A DNA stretch of 64,000 bases, taken from the NCBI GenBank assembly GCA_965222445.1, contig CBDCTY010000002.1, positions 1,116,001-1,180,000 on the forward strand, written 5' to 3'. Of the stretch, positions 43,107 to 50,894 are shown one piece after another. How positions within the stretch are numbered: position 1 is the first letter of the stretch; each line of letters begins with the position of its first letter. This DNA comes from GCA-958296115 sp965222445. Lineage in GTDB: Bacteria; Chloroflexota; Dehalococcoidia; Lucifugimonadales; CAJWER01. Position numbers and translations under genes: made by a program. The notes beneath the pieces were generated by a model, which was given only the letters and a program-made list of their open reading frames with translations, made no database searches and was not told where the DNA came from.

Positions 43107-43733
43107 CTAGCTCATCCAGCACCTGCCGGAGTACCCGACCGTGGGACCGAGGATGGGATGGGCCATCTCGAAGTCGACCGCGAAGCAGTCTCCGGCCTCC
43201 CCGGTCTCCGTGATGCGGCCGCCTCCGAATGGCGAGAGCCAGGTCGGAAACCTGACCGTCAGCCCAACGAGAGGCACCCTCATCACGTACTTCCTGACTT
43301 CGTAGACCAGGCTCCCTCCATCGCCGACGCTCACCCTGGACTCAACTCCGAGACCGTGCCGCGTCGTCTCAATGACGCTGTGGTCGCCAAGGAAGACCAT
43401 CTGCGATTCGAAGGTCACGTCCCTCGGAAAGCTCGCGTTACGCGAGAAACTCCGGACCCAGTGCATGGTGCCCGCACCGTCGGTCCGGTTGTGAAGAGCG
43501 AACCCCACGTCCCTGCCGCCGTGCGGGACCGGGGCGCGGAAGAGCGCGTAGGAGAGCAGCGCCAGCGCCCTGACCAAGGGGTTGACGCGGACCGTGTCCA
43601 TGACGCCGCTGGCATCCACCACAGGTTCGAGGTAGTGCCTCCGCACCGCCGGATGTAGGCGATGGAAGTCCTCGCCAAGTGCCCGCGCGACGGGTGAGGT
43701 CTCGCCGGGCGGCCTGACTCTGGACTGCTGCAC
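43107..43733 (-). CDS. DUF4166-like protein
   Basis: A 208-aa protein with a DUF4166-like N-terminus: ALGEDFHRLHPAVRRHYLEPVVDASGVMDTVRVNPLVRALALLSYALFRAP. Later, MHWVRSFSRNASFPRDVTFESQ and LVGLTVRFPTWLSPFGGGRITETGEAGDCFAVDFEMAHPILGPTVGYSGRC form beta-rich sequence. No catalytic motif is evident. The function is unknown. The R2 copy C duplication ends just after its stop codon. Confidence 0.7.
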   Translation of the reverse strand: MQQSRVRPPGETSPVARALGEDFHRLHPAVRRHYLEPVVDASGVMDTVRVNPLVRALALLSYALFRAPVPHGGRDVGFALHNRTDGAGTMHWVRSFSRNASFPRDVTFESQMVFLGDHSVIETTRHGLGVESRVSVGDGGSLVYEVRKYVMRVPLVGLTVRFPTWLSPFGGGRITETGEAGDCFAVDFEMAHPILGPTVGYSGRCWMS

Positions 43734-43742
43734 CAGTGCTGA

Positions 43743-44348
43743 CTACCCGGAGGCGAGCGTGATCTCCAGCTCGTCCATAGACAGCCGGCCCCTGGCCTCC
43801 TGCCCGAACCCGACGAACGAGAACCCGTAGCTGATAGCCCCGCCAAGCAGCGTGTCGAGAGAGGTCGGGCCATCGGACCGCCCAGCCCAGCTCATGTGCC
43901 ACAGGGACTCGTCGTTCTCGAGGGTGAACCTGAGCGGCTCGTCGGCCCAGTGTCCGTTGCTGATCTCCATGGGACTTGCCGTGTAGTGCCACCTCGTCCC
44001 GGCCGCGTGGACCCAGAAATAGCAGCTTGCGCCGTCCAGCTCGAGGCCGTCGCCCCGCAGGTACACGGAAACGTCCGCGCCGCGCAGGTCGACCGGGCCC
44101 CCATCATCCCAGCTCCGGTAGTAGATCAGCGGCAGGATGGAGAGCGGGACCTCGGGCGTGTCGGCACTCCACCTGTGCTCGTCAGCCCATACGTAGCCGG
44201 AATCGTTCACCCCGCCCGAAGGCTCGTGAGTGGTCAGGATGAAGATATTGCAGCGGGCCAGCACGCTCTCGTGATAGTCGTATGAGCACCAGCGCTCAGG
44301 GCCCTTGTCGAAGGTCGTTCTCAATACCGTAGCCAAGGGTAGTCGCAT
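43743..44348 (-). CDS. Beta-sandwich domain protein, function unknown
   Basis: A protein of about 200 aa with a concanavalin/LamG-like look: VLRTTFDKGPERWCSYDY, VWADEHRWSADTPE, LIYYRSWDDGGPVDLRGADVSVYLRGDGLELDGASCYFWVHAAGTRWHYTA and LSMDELEITL. I cannot place it in a named family. Start choice is uncertain: ATG 44348 is directly against AGAGGAGG, so a TTG 12 nt further in may be the real start. It ends 9 bp before the DUF4166-like gene. Confidence 0.62.
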   Translation of the reverse strand: MRLPLATVLRTTFDKGPERWCSYDYHESVLARCNIFILTTHEPSGGVNDSGYVWADEHRWSADTPEVPLSILPLIYYRSWDDGGPVDLRGADVSVYLRGDGLELDGASCYFWVHAAGTRWHYTASPMEISNGHWADEPLRFTLENDESLWHMSWAGRSDGPTSLDTLLGGAISYGFSFVGFGQEARGRLSMDELEITLASG

Positions 44349-44648
44349 CCTCCTCTGTTCGGCTCCCACCGAGTCGGCATTCTCTACAGGCGCAGGTCAT
44401 CCAAACCGTCATTTCCGCGCAGAGCCTGCCCCCGCGAAGGCGGGGGCGGGAATCCATCTTCCCTGTCCTGATGCTCAAGTATGGGCTGGCCTCCCATAAG
44501 GCAGGCCGTTGAGACCCGCCGATTCGCTTCACCTGCCCGTGTTGAGAATACCCCGAAATCTGTGTGCGTGCCCAGAAGGGGCCCACACGTTAGTATAGGC
44601 ACACAATCGACCGTTGCAAGTCCACATCCTTCTCGATGCGAGTGCAAA
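44349..44648. other. Intergenic region before mazG, with hairpin repeats
   Basis: Contains CCCCCGCGAAGGCGGGGG hairpin sequence at about 44427-44447, and GGGCTGGCCTCCC...GGCAGGCC. A TATAGG hexamer at 44594-44599 could be part of a mazG promoter. No gene is seen. Confidence 0.4.
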
Positions 44649-45440
44649 ATGGAGACTTTCCCCCCAACCTTTGACGGACTTCAGACCCTGGTGGCCCGGC
44701 TACGCGGCCCGGAAGGATGCCCCTGGGACAGGGAGCAGACCGGCGCCAGCATGAGGCACTACGTCCTCGAGGAGACCTACGAGCTGCTGGAGGCAATCGA
44801 CGGCGGCGACCCCGGGCCGCTGACCGAGGAGCTGGGCGACGTCATGTTCCATCTCGCCTTCCACATCCATATGGCGAAGGAGGAAGGGCGGTTCGACGAG
44901 ACGAATGTCTTCGATTCGGTCATCTCCAAGCTGGTCAGGCGGCATCCGCACGTCTTCGGCGACCGCAAGGTAGCCGGTGCGCAGGATGTACTTGAAAGCT
45001 GGCAGGACCTGAAGAGGGCCGAGAAGAGCGAGGACGACGAGAGCTCCATCCTCGACGGCATCCCGAAGTCGCTGCCCGCTCTCGCCCAGGCCCAGGTCAT
45101 CCAGCAGCGGGCCGCGGGCGTCGGGTTCGACTGGGAAGACGCCGGAGGGGTCCTCGACAAAGTGGCCGAGGAGCTCGCCGAGATCGCGGATGCCGAGGAC
45201 GACGCGGAGCGGGAGCGGGAGATGGGCGACCTGCTCTTCTCAGTCGTGAACGCCGCCCGGTGGATGAACATCGACAGCGAGACCTCCCTGAGAGCGGCCG
45301 ACGAGCGGTTCAGGCAGCGATTCGCGACCATGGAGGCGCTGAGCCGCGAGAGGAGCGTCGACCTGAAGTCGCTCGACCTGGACGCCAAGGAGGCGCTGTG
45401 GCAGGAAGCCAAGCGCCTCAGCGCCCCCGGCCCTCCCTAA
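44649..45440 (+). CDS. mazG: Nucleoside triphosphate pyrophosphohydrolase MazG
   Basis: A 263-aa tandem-domain MazG that hydrolyses NTPs to NMP and PPi. The first domain has LRGPEGCPWDREQTGASMRHYVLEETYELLEAI and EELGDVMFHLAFH; the second has VIQQRAAGVGFDWEDAGGVLDKVAEELAEI and REREMGDLLFSVVN. The EExxE and ExxD metal ligands are present in both halves. The 45418-45440 end overlaps the convergent MFS gene by 23 bp. Confidence 0.93.
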   Translation: METFPPTFDGLQTLVARLRGPEGCPWDREQTGASMRHYVLEETYELLEAIDGGDPGPLTEELGDVMFHLAFHIHMAKEEGRFDETNVFDSVISKLVRRHPHVFGDRKVAGAQDVLESWQDLKRAEKSEDDESSILDGIPKSLPALAQAQVIQQRAAGVGFDWEDAGGVLDKVAEELAEIADAEDDAEREREMGDLLFSVVNAARWMNIDSETSLRAADERFRQRFATMEALSRERSVDLKSLDLDAKEALWQEAKRLSAPGPP

Positions 45441-46767
45441 GAATAGCGGGGACCGCGAGGGCTATCGCACCCACCAGCATCGTTCCGAGCCCCGCCGAGA
45501 CGAGCGTCGCAGTCTGGGCGCTCGTAAGCTCGGCGATGCCTCCCAGCAGCAGGCTCCCGACTGGGTAGAGGGCAACCGTCATCGCGCTGAGCGACGCCAC
45601 CCTGGCGCGGAGCTCGTCGGACACCATCGCCTGTATCCAAGCGCCTTGGACTGCAAACGCGCACGACATGGCCGCGCCCATGACCGCAAGCACCGGCATG
45701 GCGCTTGCCACCGATGTCATGCGCGACAGTGCTAACAACGCGACGACCACCACACCGAGTGCCGCCATGATCGCGACCCCCCTGTTGCGCGGCGCGGGCA
45801 TGGAGGCGACGACGGCGGCCCCCACGACCATGCCGGCGCCGAGGGAGGTCATCAGCAGTCCCAGCCCCTCCGGCCCGGCGCCGAATACCTCTGCGGCGTA
45901 CACCGGCATCAGCCCACTGATGACGGGCATGAGCAGGAGGACCATAGACGCCGTGATCAGCATCAGTCCCAGCAGTACCGGCTCCCGGAGGATGAAGCGC
46001 GCCCCCTCGGCGAGCTGCCTGACAGGCCCCTGACGGGCGCCTTCTCCGGCGGCCCGCGGGATTGGGGTTATCCTCGATGCGGCGACGGCGGAAAGCAGGT
46101 ACAGGACGCTGCCAGCGGCAAGAGCCGGCGCAGGGCCGACCGTAGCCAGCACGACCCCGGCCGCCGTGGGCATGACCAGCCGGGAGCCGTTGAACGCCAG
46201 TATGTTGAGGGCGAATGCGTTGACGAGCGAACGCCTGGGCACGGTCGTGGGGATCACTGCGGCCCGCACGGGCTCCCACAGCGCCCACGAAACGCCCATC
46301 GCCAGCACGTACCCGAACAGGACCGGCGTCGAAACGAGGTCCAGAGTGAGCAGCGCGGCGAGTATCGCCGTTACCGACGCCTGGTACGAGGACACGACGG
46401 CCATGAGCTTGCGCCGGTCCCATGAGTCCGCTATTAGGCCGCCTATGGGGCTGACGACCAGGAACGGCAGCGCGTCGATACCCATCAAGAGGGCTGTCAT
46501 CAATGGCGACCCAGTCAGGCTGTACCCCAGCCAGCCGACCACCAGCAGGTGCGTCCAGAACCCGGCTCCCGTCGTAAGGGTCGAAACCCACAGGAAGCGG
46601 AAGTCGCGGTGATAGAGCGAGTCCAGCGTATGCAGCCGCCGGGCAGCGCCAAGACCGCGTATCCGGCGTCCGCCCACCGAGCCCACGCTGCGGACGCCCT
46701 CGGCTGGGCGCACCGCAGACCCCTGTGCGTCGGCGCCGGTCGATTCGAGAGATCCAGCCTGCTGCAT
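45418..46767 (-). CDS. MFS transporter
   Basis: A 449-aa major-facilitator membrane protein with about 12 helices. The A-motif region is GGLIADSWDRRKLMAVVSSYQ after the second helix, and the first helix begins FLWVSTLTTGAGFWTHL. It resembles the EntS/MFS_3 group (DUF894). The start at 46767 has GGAGG upstream; the longer frame from 46842 would start in the putative operator. Substrate unknown. Confidence 0.87.
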   Translation of the reverse strand: MQQAGSLESTGADAQGSAVRPAEGVRSVGSVGGRRIRGLGAARRLHTLDSLYHRDFRFLWVSTLTTGAGFWTHLLVVGWLGYSLTGSPLMTALLMGIDALPFLVVSPIGGLIADSWDRRKLMAVVSSYQASVTAILAALLTLDLVSTPVLFGYVLAMGVSWALWEPVRAAVIPTTVPRRSLVNAFALNILAFNGSRLVMPTAAGVVLATVGPAPALAAGSVLYLLSAVAASRITPIPRAAGEGARQGPVRQLAEGARFILREPVLLGLMLITASMVLLLMPVISGLMPVYAAEVFGAGPEGLGLLMTSLGAGMVVGAAVVASMPAPRNRGVAIMAALGVVVVALLALSRMTSVASAMPVLAVMGAAMSCAFAVQGAWIQAMVSDELRARVASLSAMTVALYPVGSLLLGGIAELTSAQTATLVSAGLGTMLVGAIALAVPAILREGRGR

Positions 46768-46838
46768 TGATCTGACTCCTCCCTGGACCGCGGTTCGGGC
46801 TACCTGCGGGCACTCCTTGCACACCGATAGCATGAACC

Positions 46839-46862
46839 ACAACTCATGAATAATTCAGTTGT
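46839..46862. promoter_or_regulatory. Dyad in the MFS/IMPase intergenic region
   Basis: ACAACT and AGTTGT arms (6 bp, perfect) enclose a 12-bp centre that contains TGAATAATTCA. The surrounding 150 bp are AT-rich. A repressor site for the MFS gene is possible; no regulator gene is adjacent. Confidence 0.3.
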
Positions 46863-46979
46863 AACATCGCGGCAAATCCCCGTCAACTATAAAAACCGAC
46901 CATTTTTGTCCCTATTACATGAAGCCTGATTCCCAGTTCGCTTTCCTCAGACCAATAAGGTACGGCGGGCCCACTGCGG

Positions 46980-46985
46980 TATACT
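46980..46985 (+). promoter_or_regulatory. Candidate -10 box, leaderless start
   Basis: TATACT lies exactly 7 nt before the ATG at 46993, with no Shine-Dalgarno sequence, as upstream of the gene at 32424. Confidence 0.4.
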
Positions 46986-46992
46986 CTCCGGC

Positions 46993-47913
46993 ATGACACA
47001 TAGACCCGCACCTTCGGCCCCTCCGGGCGAGGCCACGCTAGCTGCGATAGAGGACGATGCCGTACGGATGGCCCGACGCGCCGGCCAGACCCTCATGGGC
47101 TACTTCGGCACCTCCCTGGACGTCGAGTTCAAGGACGAACGGGAGACCGACCCCGTCACGAACGTCGACAGGGAGGTGCAGGACGACCTGGTTCGTGCCA
47201 TCTCCGAGGCGTACCCGGGGCACGGGATCGTCGGCGAGGAGGACGAGGATGTCGGGGGCGGGCCCGCGCCCGACTACGTCTGGGTCCTCGACCCGCTGGA
47301 TGGCACCAAGAACTTCATGAACGGCCTGCCCGTATTCGCGTCCTCCATAGGCGTGCTGTACCGCGGCGCGCCCGTGGCCGGCGCGGTCTACACACCCTGG
47401 CCGGGAGAGACCGAGGGAGTGGTGCTCCACGCACGCAAGGGAGGCGGGGCGCACGCGGGCGGCGAGCGCATCATCCTCGCCGACGCCCACGAGCCCGTGC
47501 CAAGCAGGCTGACTACCCTGCCCGAGTCGTTCCGCAGGGCCTTCAGGTTCGATGCTCCCATGAAGGGCCGGACGGGAGAGCTCAGGATAACCGGCAGCAC
47601 CGTCTACGAGCTCGCGATGGCGGCGCGGGGCGTGGTCCAGTACTCGTTCAGCGGCGCCCCCTACCTGTGGGACGCAGTGGCCGGGTCGGTGCTGGTCGCG
47701 GAGGCCGGTGGGCTCGTGATGACAGCCGACCGCCGCCGGAGCCGCATCCCCCTGGTGCCCGCCAGCCTGAGATGGCACGGGCTCGACTCCTTCTTCCCGG
47801 ACTGGAACGAAGGAATCACGCTCGACCGTATGCGACGCTGGCGCGGCCCCCTGCTATGCGGCAGCCCCAAGCTGACTCGCTACGTGGCCCGGAACCTGAG
47901 CGCAAGACACTGA
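46993..47913 (+). CDS. Inositol-monophosphatase family protein
   Basis: A 306-aa lithium-sensitive phosphatase-fold protein. The metal sites are GIVGEEDED, VLDPLDGTKNFMNGLPVFASSIG and YLWDAVAGSVLVAEAGG. The substrate could be inositol phosphate, PAP or a sugar phosphate; sequence alone does not decide. The extended C-terminus after residue 260 (SFFPDWNEGITLDRMRRW) is less conserved. Confidence 0.9.
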   Translation: MTHRPAPSAPPGEATLAAIEDDAVRMARRAGQTLMGYFGTSLDVEFKDERETDPVTNVDREVQDDLVRAISEAYPGHGIVGEEDEDVGGGPAPDYVWVLDPLDGTKNFMNGLPVFASSIGVLYRGAPVAGAVYTPWPGETEGVVLHARKGGGAHAGGERIILADAHEPVPSRLTTLPESFRRAFRFDAPMKGRTGELRITGSTVYELAMAARGVVQYSFSGAPYLWDAVAGSVLVAEAGGLVMTADRRRSRIPLVPASLRWHGLDSFFPDWNEGITLDRMRRWRGPLLCGSPKLTRYVARNLSARH

Positions 47914-48003
47914 GACCCGTCGGCGTTCCTATGCAAGCGAGTGGAACTGTAGGAAACCAGCTTAAGTTCAAGGCAGTGCGGGGTTATGGTCAGTCAAAGG
48001 ATT

Positions 48004-49056
48004 TCATAGTTCCACATCCCGAGTGTGCTTGGCCACCAGACTTTGTATCGTGAAGCGGTCTCGATCGTTCAATTCCTCGTAGGATCCTGGCGACACTGCG
48101 AGGATGCCCCATCCATTCGTCATCAGCTCGTTTGTCACAGTAACACCATAGTCGCCAGTCTCCCTCGAGGCTCTTGAGACTCCCGCCAGCCGTTCGCAGT
48201 CTCCTCTTGCCAAATCTGACTCGCTCGTCAGGTAGAGTACACCCATCGTGTGCCAGTCCTCTTGGCCTGGGAACACAGTTACGGCCGAACCCCTACCATA
48301 AGAGACACAGCCTGCGAGCCTCAACTTAGATCGAAACCCGAAAACTTCTGCAGACACCGTGTTGGGGTCTAATGTTCCAGTGGACTTTCGGGCATGCCAG
48401 TTTTTCCCAAGCAACCCCACGGTTGATTCCGCTTGTTGAAGCTCTTTGTCTAGTGGATCCACAGACCCCCGCAAATGGCGATTGCGGCGCTCAGCACTTC
48501 TCCTAGCCTCTCGGTTCAATGACTCTTGCATCTTTTGTTTCCAGTTCTCTCGCAGCCATACAGCTTTGCGGTATTGGTCGGCGACAAACAGCGCTATGCG
48601 ATATCTTGCCAGGAAGCACACTACTGGGTCATCGAAATCGGGTTCCGCAACATCAATAGGCTTGAATTGGCCGTCGTGGTCGTAGGGCTGCTTGCATGCG
48701 AACCGGCCTACGCACGTGTCCCGAGTCGTACTTTCGGACGGGTCAAATGTGGCCGTGTCCCACACCCGTTGCTCTACCTCACTGCTGAAGAGCAATTTCC
48801 TCCACTGGCTAACGCCCCACTGCAGCTCACGGACCTTCTTGGTCTTGTCGTCTCTCATCCCAACCAAGACGGCCGACTCCGAGACTACGTGACAATTGTT
48901 GCTTACAGACTCGCCGCAATGGGCTCCATTGTCGTCAATCACAAAGAGGCATTGGCCTACGTAACTGGCGACATCGTTCTCGAGTTGGCCCAACAGCTCG
49001 TTGGCCGTTCGCTTTGATACTCCAGATACCCTACGTGGCTGGTGGCCGCCGTTCAT
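48004..49056 (-). CDS. Putative zinc-binding protein, function unknown
   Basis: A 350-aa protein that I cannot assign. It has two Cys/His clusters: C36, C47, C55 and H56 in CLFVIDDNGAHCGESVSNNCH, and C115, C121 and H127 in CVGRFACKQPYDHDGQFKPID. The pairing, with SES and FKPI after it, resembles HNH-like treble-clef proteins that begin C-x10-C-x7-xH and continue with GFC-x-HD-x3-F-(R/K)-PI. The rest is helical with a basic stretch (REARRSAERRNRHLRG, about 180-195). It is AT-richer than the flanking genes, suggesting transfer. The 217-bp gap to the next gene holds no repeat or gene I recognise. Confidence 0.65.
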   Translation of the reverse strand: MNGGHQPRRVSGVSKRTANELLGQLENDVASYVGQCLFVIDDNGAHCGESVSNNCHVVSESAVLVGMRDDKTKKVRELQWGVSQWRKLLFSSEVEQRVWDTATFDPSESTTRDTCVGRFACKQPYDHDGQFKPIDVAEPDFDDPVVCFLARYRIALFVADQYRKAVWLRENWKQKMQESLNREARRSAERRNRHLRGSVDPLDKELQQAESTVGLLGKNWHARKSTGTLDPNTVSAEVFGFRSKLRLAGCVSYGRGSAVTVFPGQEDWHTMGVLYLTSESDLARGDCERLAGVSRASRETGDYGVTVTNELMTNGWGILAVSPGSYEELNDRDRFTIQSLVAKHTRDVEL

Positions 49057-49273
49057 CCCTCACGCCCCAATCCCTGTGCTTGATGTCGTAGTCGATGACG
49101 AAATCCAGCCCTTCGTCTCTGAATCCGTCTGTTCGTACTGGAACAGTAATGGGAACTCAGCGAGAGTATCCCATCGGATGAGGCAGGAAGTCCAGCACTC
49201 TGCGTACAGACCCAGAACGAACCTCTGCTTGAAGGTTCCTAGTCTCAGGTGCTGCAACAGACGCGGCCAGCAG

Positions 49274-50035
49274 CTACTCCAGCGGCCAGGGCACATTTCG
49301 GCGAGGGTCGAGGCGCGGGAAGACCGGCTCGTCCAGGACCGCCTCGGTGCGACGGAGCAGCACGTCGACCTCCTCGTCCGTCAGCAGCTCTGTAAGCTGG
49401 CCGCGCAGCCCGTCCGAGGAGCTCAGCCGGTCCGCGAGGGCCCTGAGGTCCGGCAGCAGCCCCTCCGGCAGCGGCGCGCCCCAGAACTCGAGCATCACCG
49501 TTCGCACCTTGAAATCGGAGTGGAAGGTCAGGCCGTGGTCGATGCTCCAGATCGTGCCGTCGGCCCCGAGGACGCAGTGCCCGCCCTTCCGGTCGGCATT
49601 GTTCGCCACCAGGTCGAAGGCGGCGAACCTAAGCAGCTCATCCGTGTGGTCTGAGATCAGGTCGAAGTAGGTGATCCGAGGGTCCGACTCCACGTAAAGC
49701 TGCATGGAGCCGACGCCGTAGGGCCCCTCGCGTATCAGGGTCAGGGGAACGGGCGGCCAGCCGATCGCCCTGCCGAGCAGGAACGCCGCATACTCTCGTC
49801 TGTAGAGCGTGCCGCCGGGAAAGTCGTGCAGGGGCCGCTCGCCGACCTTCGGCTTGTACACTGCCCGCAGGAACCGCCCCGGCCCGGCGTCGATCCTCAG
49901 CAGGAACGTATAGTTCGAGCTCCAGGGGATCTGCTGCCCGCCGACAACCTCGCCGTCCCGGAGGATCGGCAGCGCCTCCTCCTCCGACAGCTGCACAGCG
50001 ACCGCCTCCCGCCCCTCGACTCGCTCTGCTGCCAT
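49274..50035 (-). CDS. SCO1664-family (PI3/4-kinase-like) protein
   Basis: A 253-aa protein of the SCO1664 family, related to phosphatidylinositol 3/4-kinases. Conserved parts are RAVYKPKVGERPLHDFPGGTLYRREYAAFLLGRAIGW, VPLTLIREGPYGVGSMQLYVE, FDLVANNADRKGGHCVLGADGTIWSIDHGLTFH (kinase-like catalytic and metal residues) and VRTVMLEFWGAPL. The target is unknown. GAGGAG lies just before ATG 50035. The usual neighbour, a DUF3090 gene, is absent. Confidence 0.85.
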   Translation of the reverse strand: MAAERVEGREAVAVQLSEEEALPILRDGEVVGGQQIPWSSNYTFLLRIDAGPGRFLRAVYKPKVGERPLHDFPGGTLYRREYAAFLLGRAIGWPPVPLTLIREGPYGVGSMQLYVESDPRITYFDLISDHTDELLRFAAFDLVANNADRKGGHCVLGADGTIWSIDHGLTFHSDFKVRTVMLEFWGAPLPEGLLPDLRALADRLSSSDGLRGQLTELLTDEEVDVLLRRTEAVLDEPVFPRLDPRRNVPWPLE

Positions 50036-50105
50036 CTACTCCTCGATCCTGGAGATCGAATGGCTTCCATCATACTGTGCTACACTCGCCGACGCGAGGC
50101 CCGAC

Positions 50106-50822
50106 ATGACCACCAGACCGACCCTCAAACATCAGCACGCTGGAGAGTATGCCCAGCCAGGGCAGCTCCCGGATCCCCTACGCCCATACGATGCCATGTA
50201 CCAGTTGCCCTATGTCTCATCGGTCTTCTCAATCCTGGACGAATACTTCAAGGAGCGTCCCGACGTCCTTGTTGGAGGAGAGGGTTACCTCTGCCGTGAT
50301 ACGCGAGATAGGTCGGGTTGGGTAGTGCCCGATTGCCTGGTGGCCTTAGGAGTCGACGCCCGCGCCATCCTGGACCGCAACGGGTACGTGATCGACGAGG
50401 TGGGCAAGCCGCCGGACTTCGTGCTGGAGATCGGTTCCGGGAGCACCGGCAGGGCAGACTACACCACCAAGAGAGACGCCTACGCTGGATACGGGGTGGG
50501 CGAGTACTGGCGCTTCGATCCAACCGGCGGACAACACCACGACGCGGCATTGTCCGGCGAGCTTCTGACCGACGGCGTGTACGAGCCGATGCCCCTGCAT
50601 CAGGGGAGGGACGGATTAATGCGGGGCTTCAGTCCCGTGCTGGGGCTGGAGCTGCACTGGGACGACGGCCGGCTCCGTATCTACGACCCGGCCGCGGGTG
50701 AGTATCTGCCGGATATGGCGGAAGCCAAGGCCCAACGCGACTCCGCCATACGCGAGCGAGACGCTGCCATATACGAGCTTCAGCGCCTCCGCGAGCAGGT
50801 CGACCGCCTTCAATCGGAATAG
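50106..50822 (+). CDS. Uma2 family (DUF820) endonuclease-like protein
   Basis: A 238-aa PD-(D/E)xK-fold protein: WVVPDCLVALGVD (Asp), DFVLEIGSGSTGRADYTTKRDAYAGYGVGEYWRFDP (Glu, Lys) are the active-site blocks of Uma2 proteins. Residues 200-238 form a coiled coil rich in Arg, Glu and Ala (MAEAKAQRDSAIRERDAAIY). The role is unknown; these proteins are often found in multiple copies in cyanobacteria and Chloroflexota. Confidence 0.87.
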   Translation: MTTRPTLKHQHAGEYAQPGQLPDPLRPYDAMYQLPYVSSVFSILDEYFKERPDVLVGGEGYLCRDTRDRSGWVVPDCLVALGVDARAILDRNGYVIDEVGKPPDFVLEIGSGSTGRADYTTKRDAYAGYGVGEYWRFDPTGGQHHDAALSGELLTDGVYEPMPLHQGRDGLMRGFSPVLGLELHWDDGRLRIYDPAAGEYLPDMAEAKAQRDSAIRERDAAIYELQRLREQVDRLQSE

Positions 50823-50894
50823 CCCGCAGCGTCTCCGCTGCCCCGGCTGACTGAGGGATTCCTGTCAGGCTGCCCCAGAGCCAAACCCGCAACC

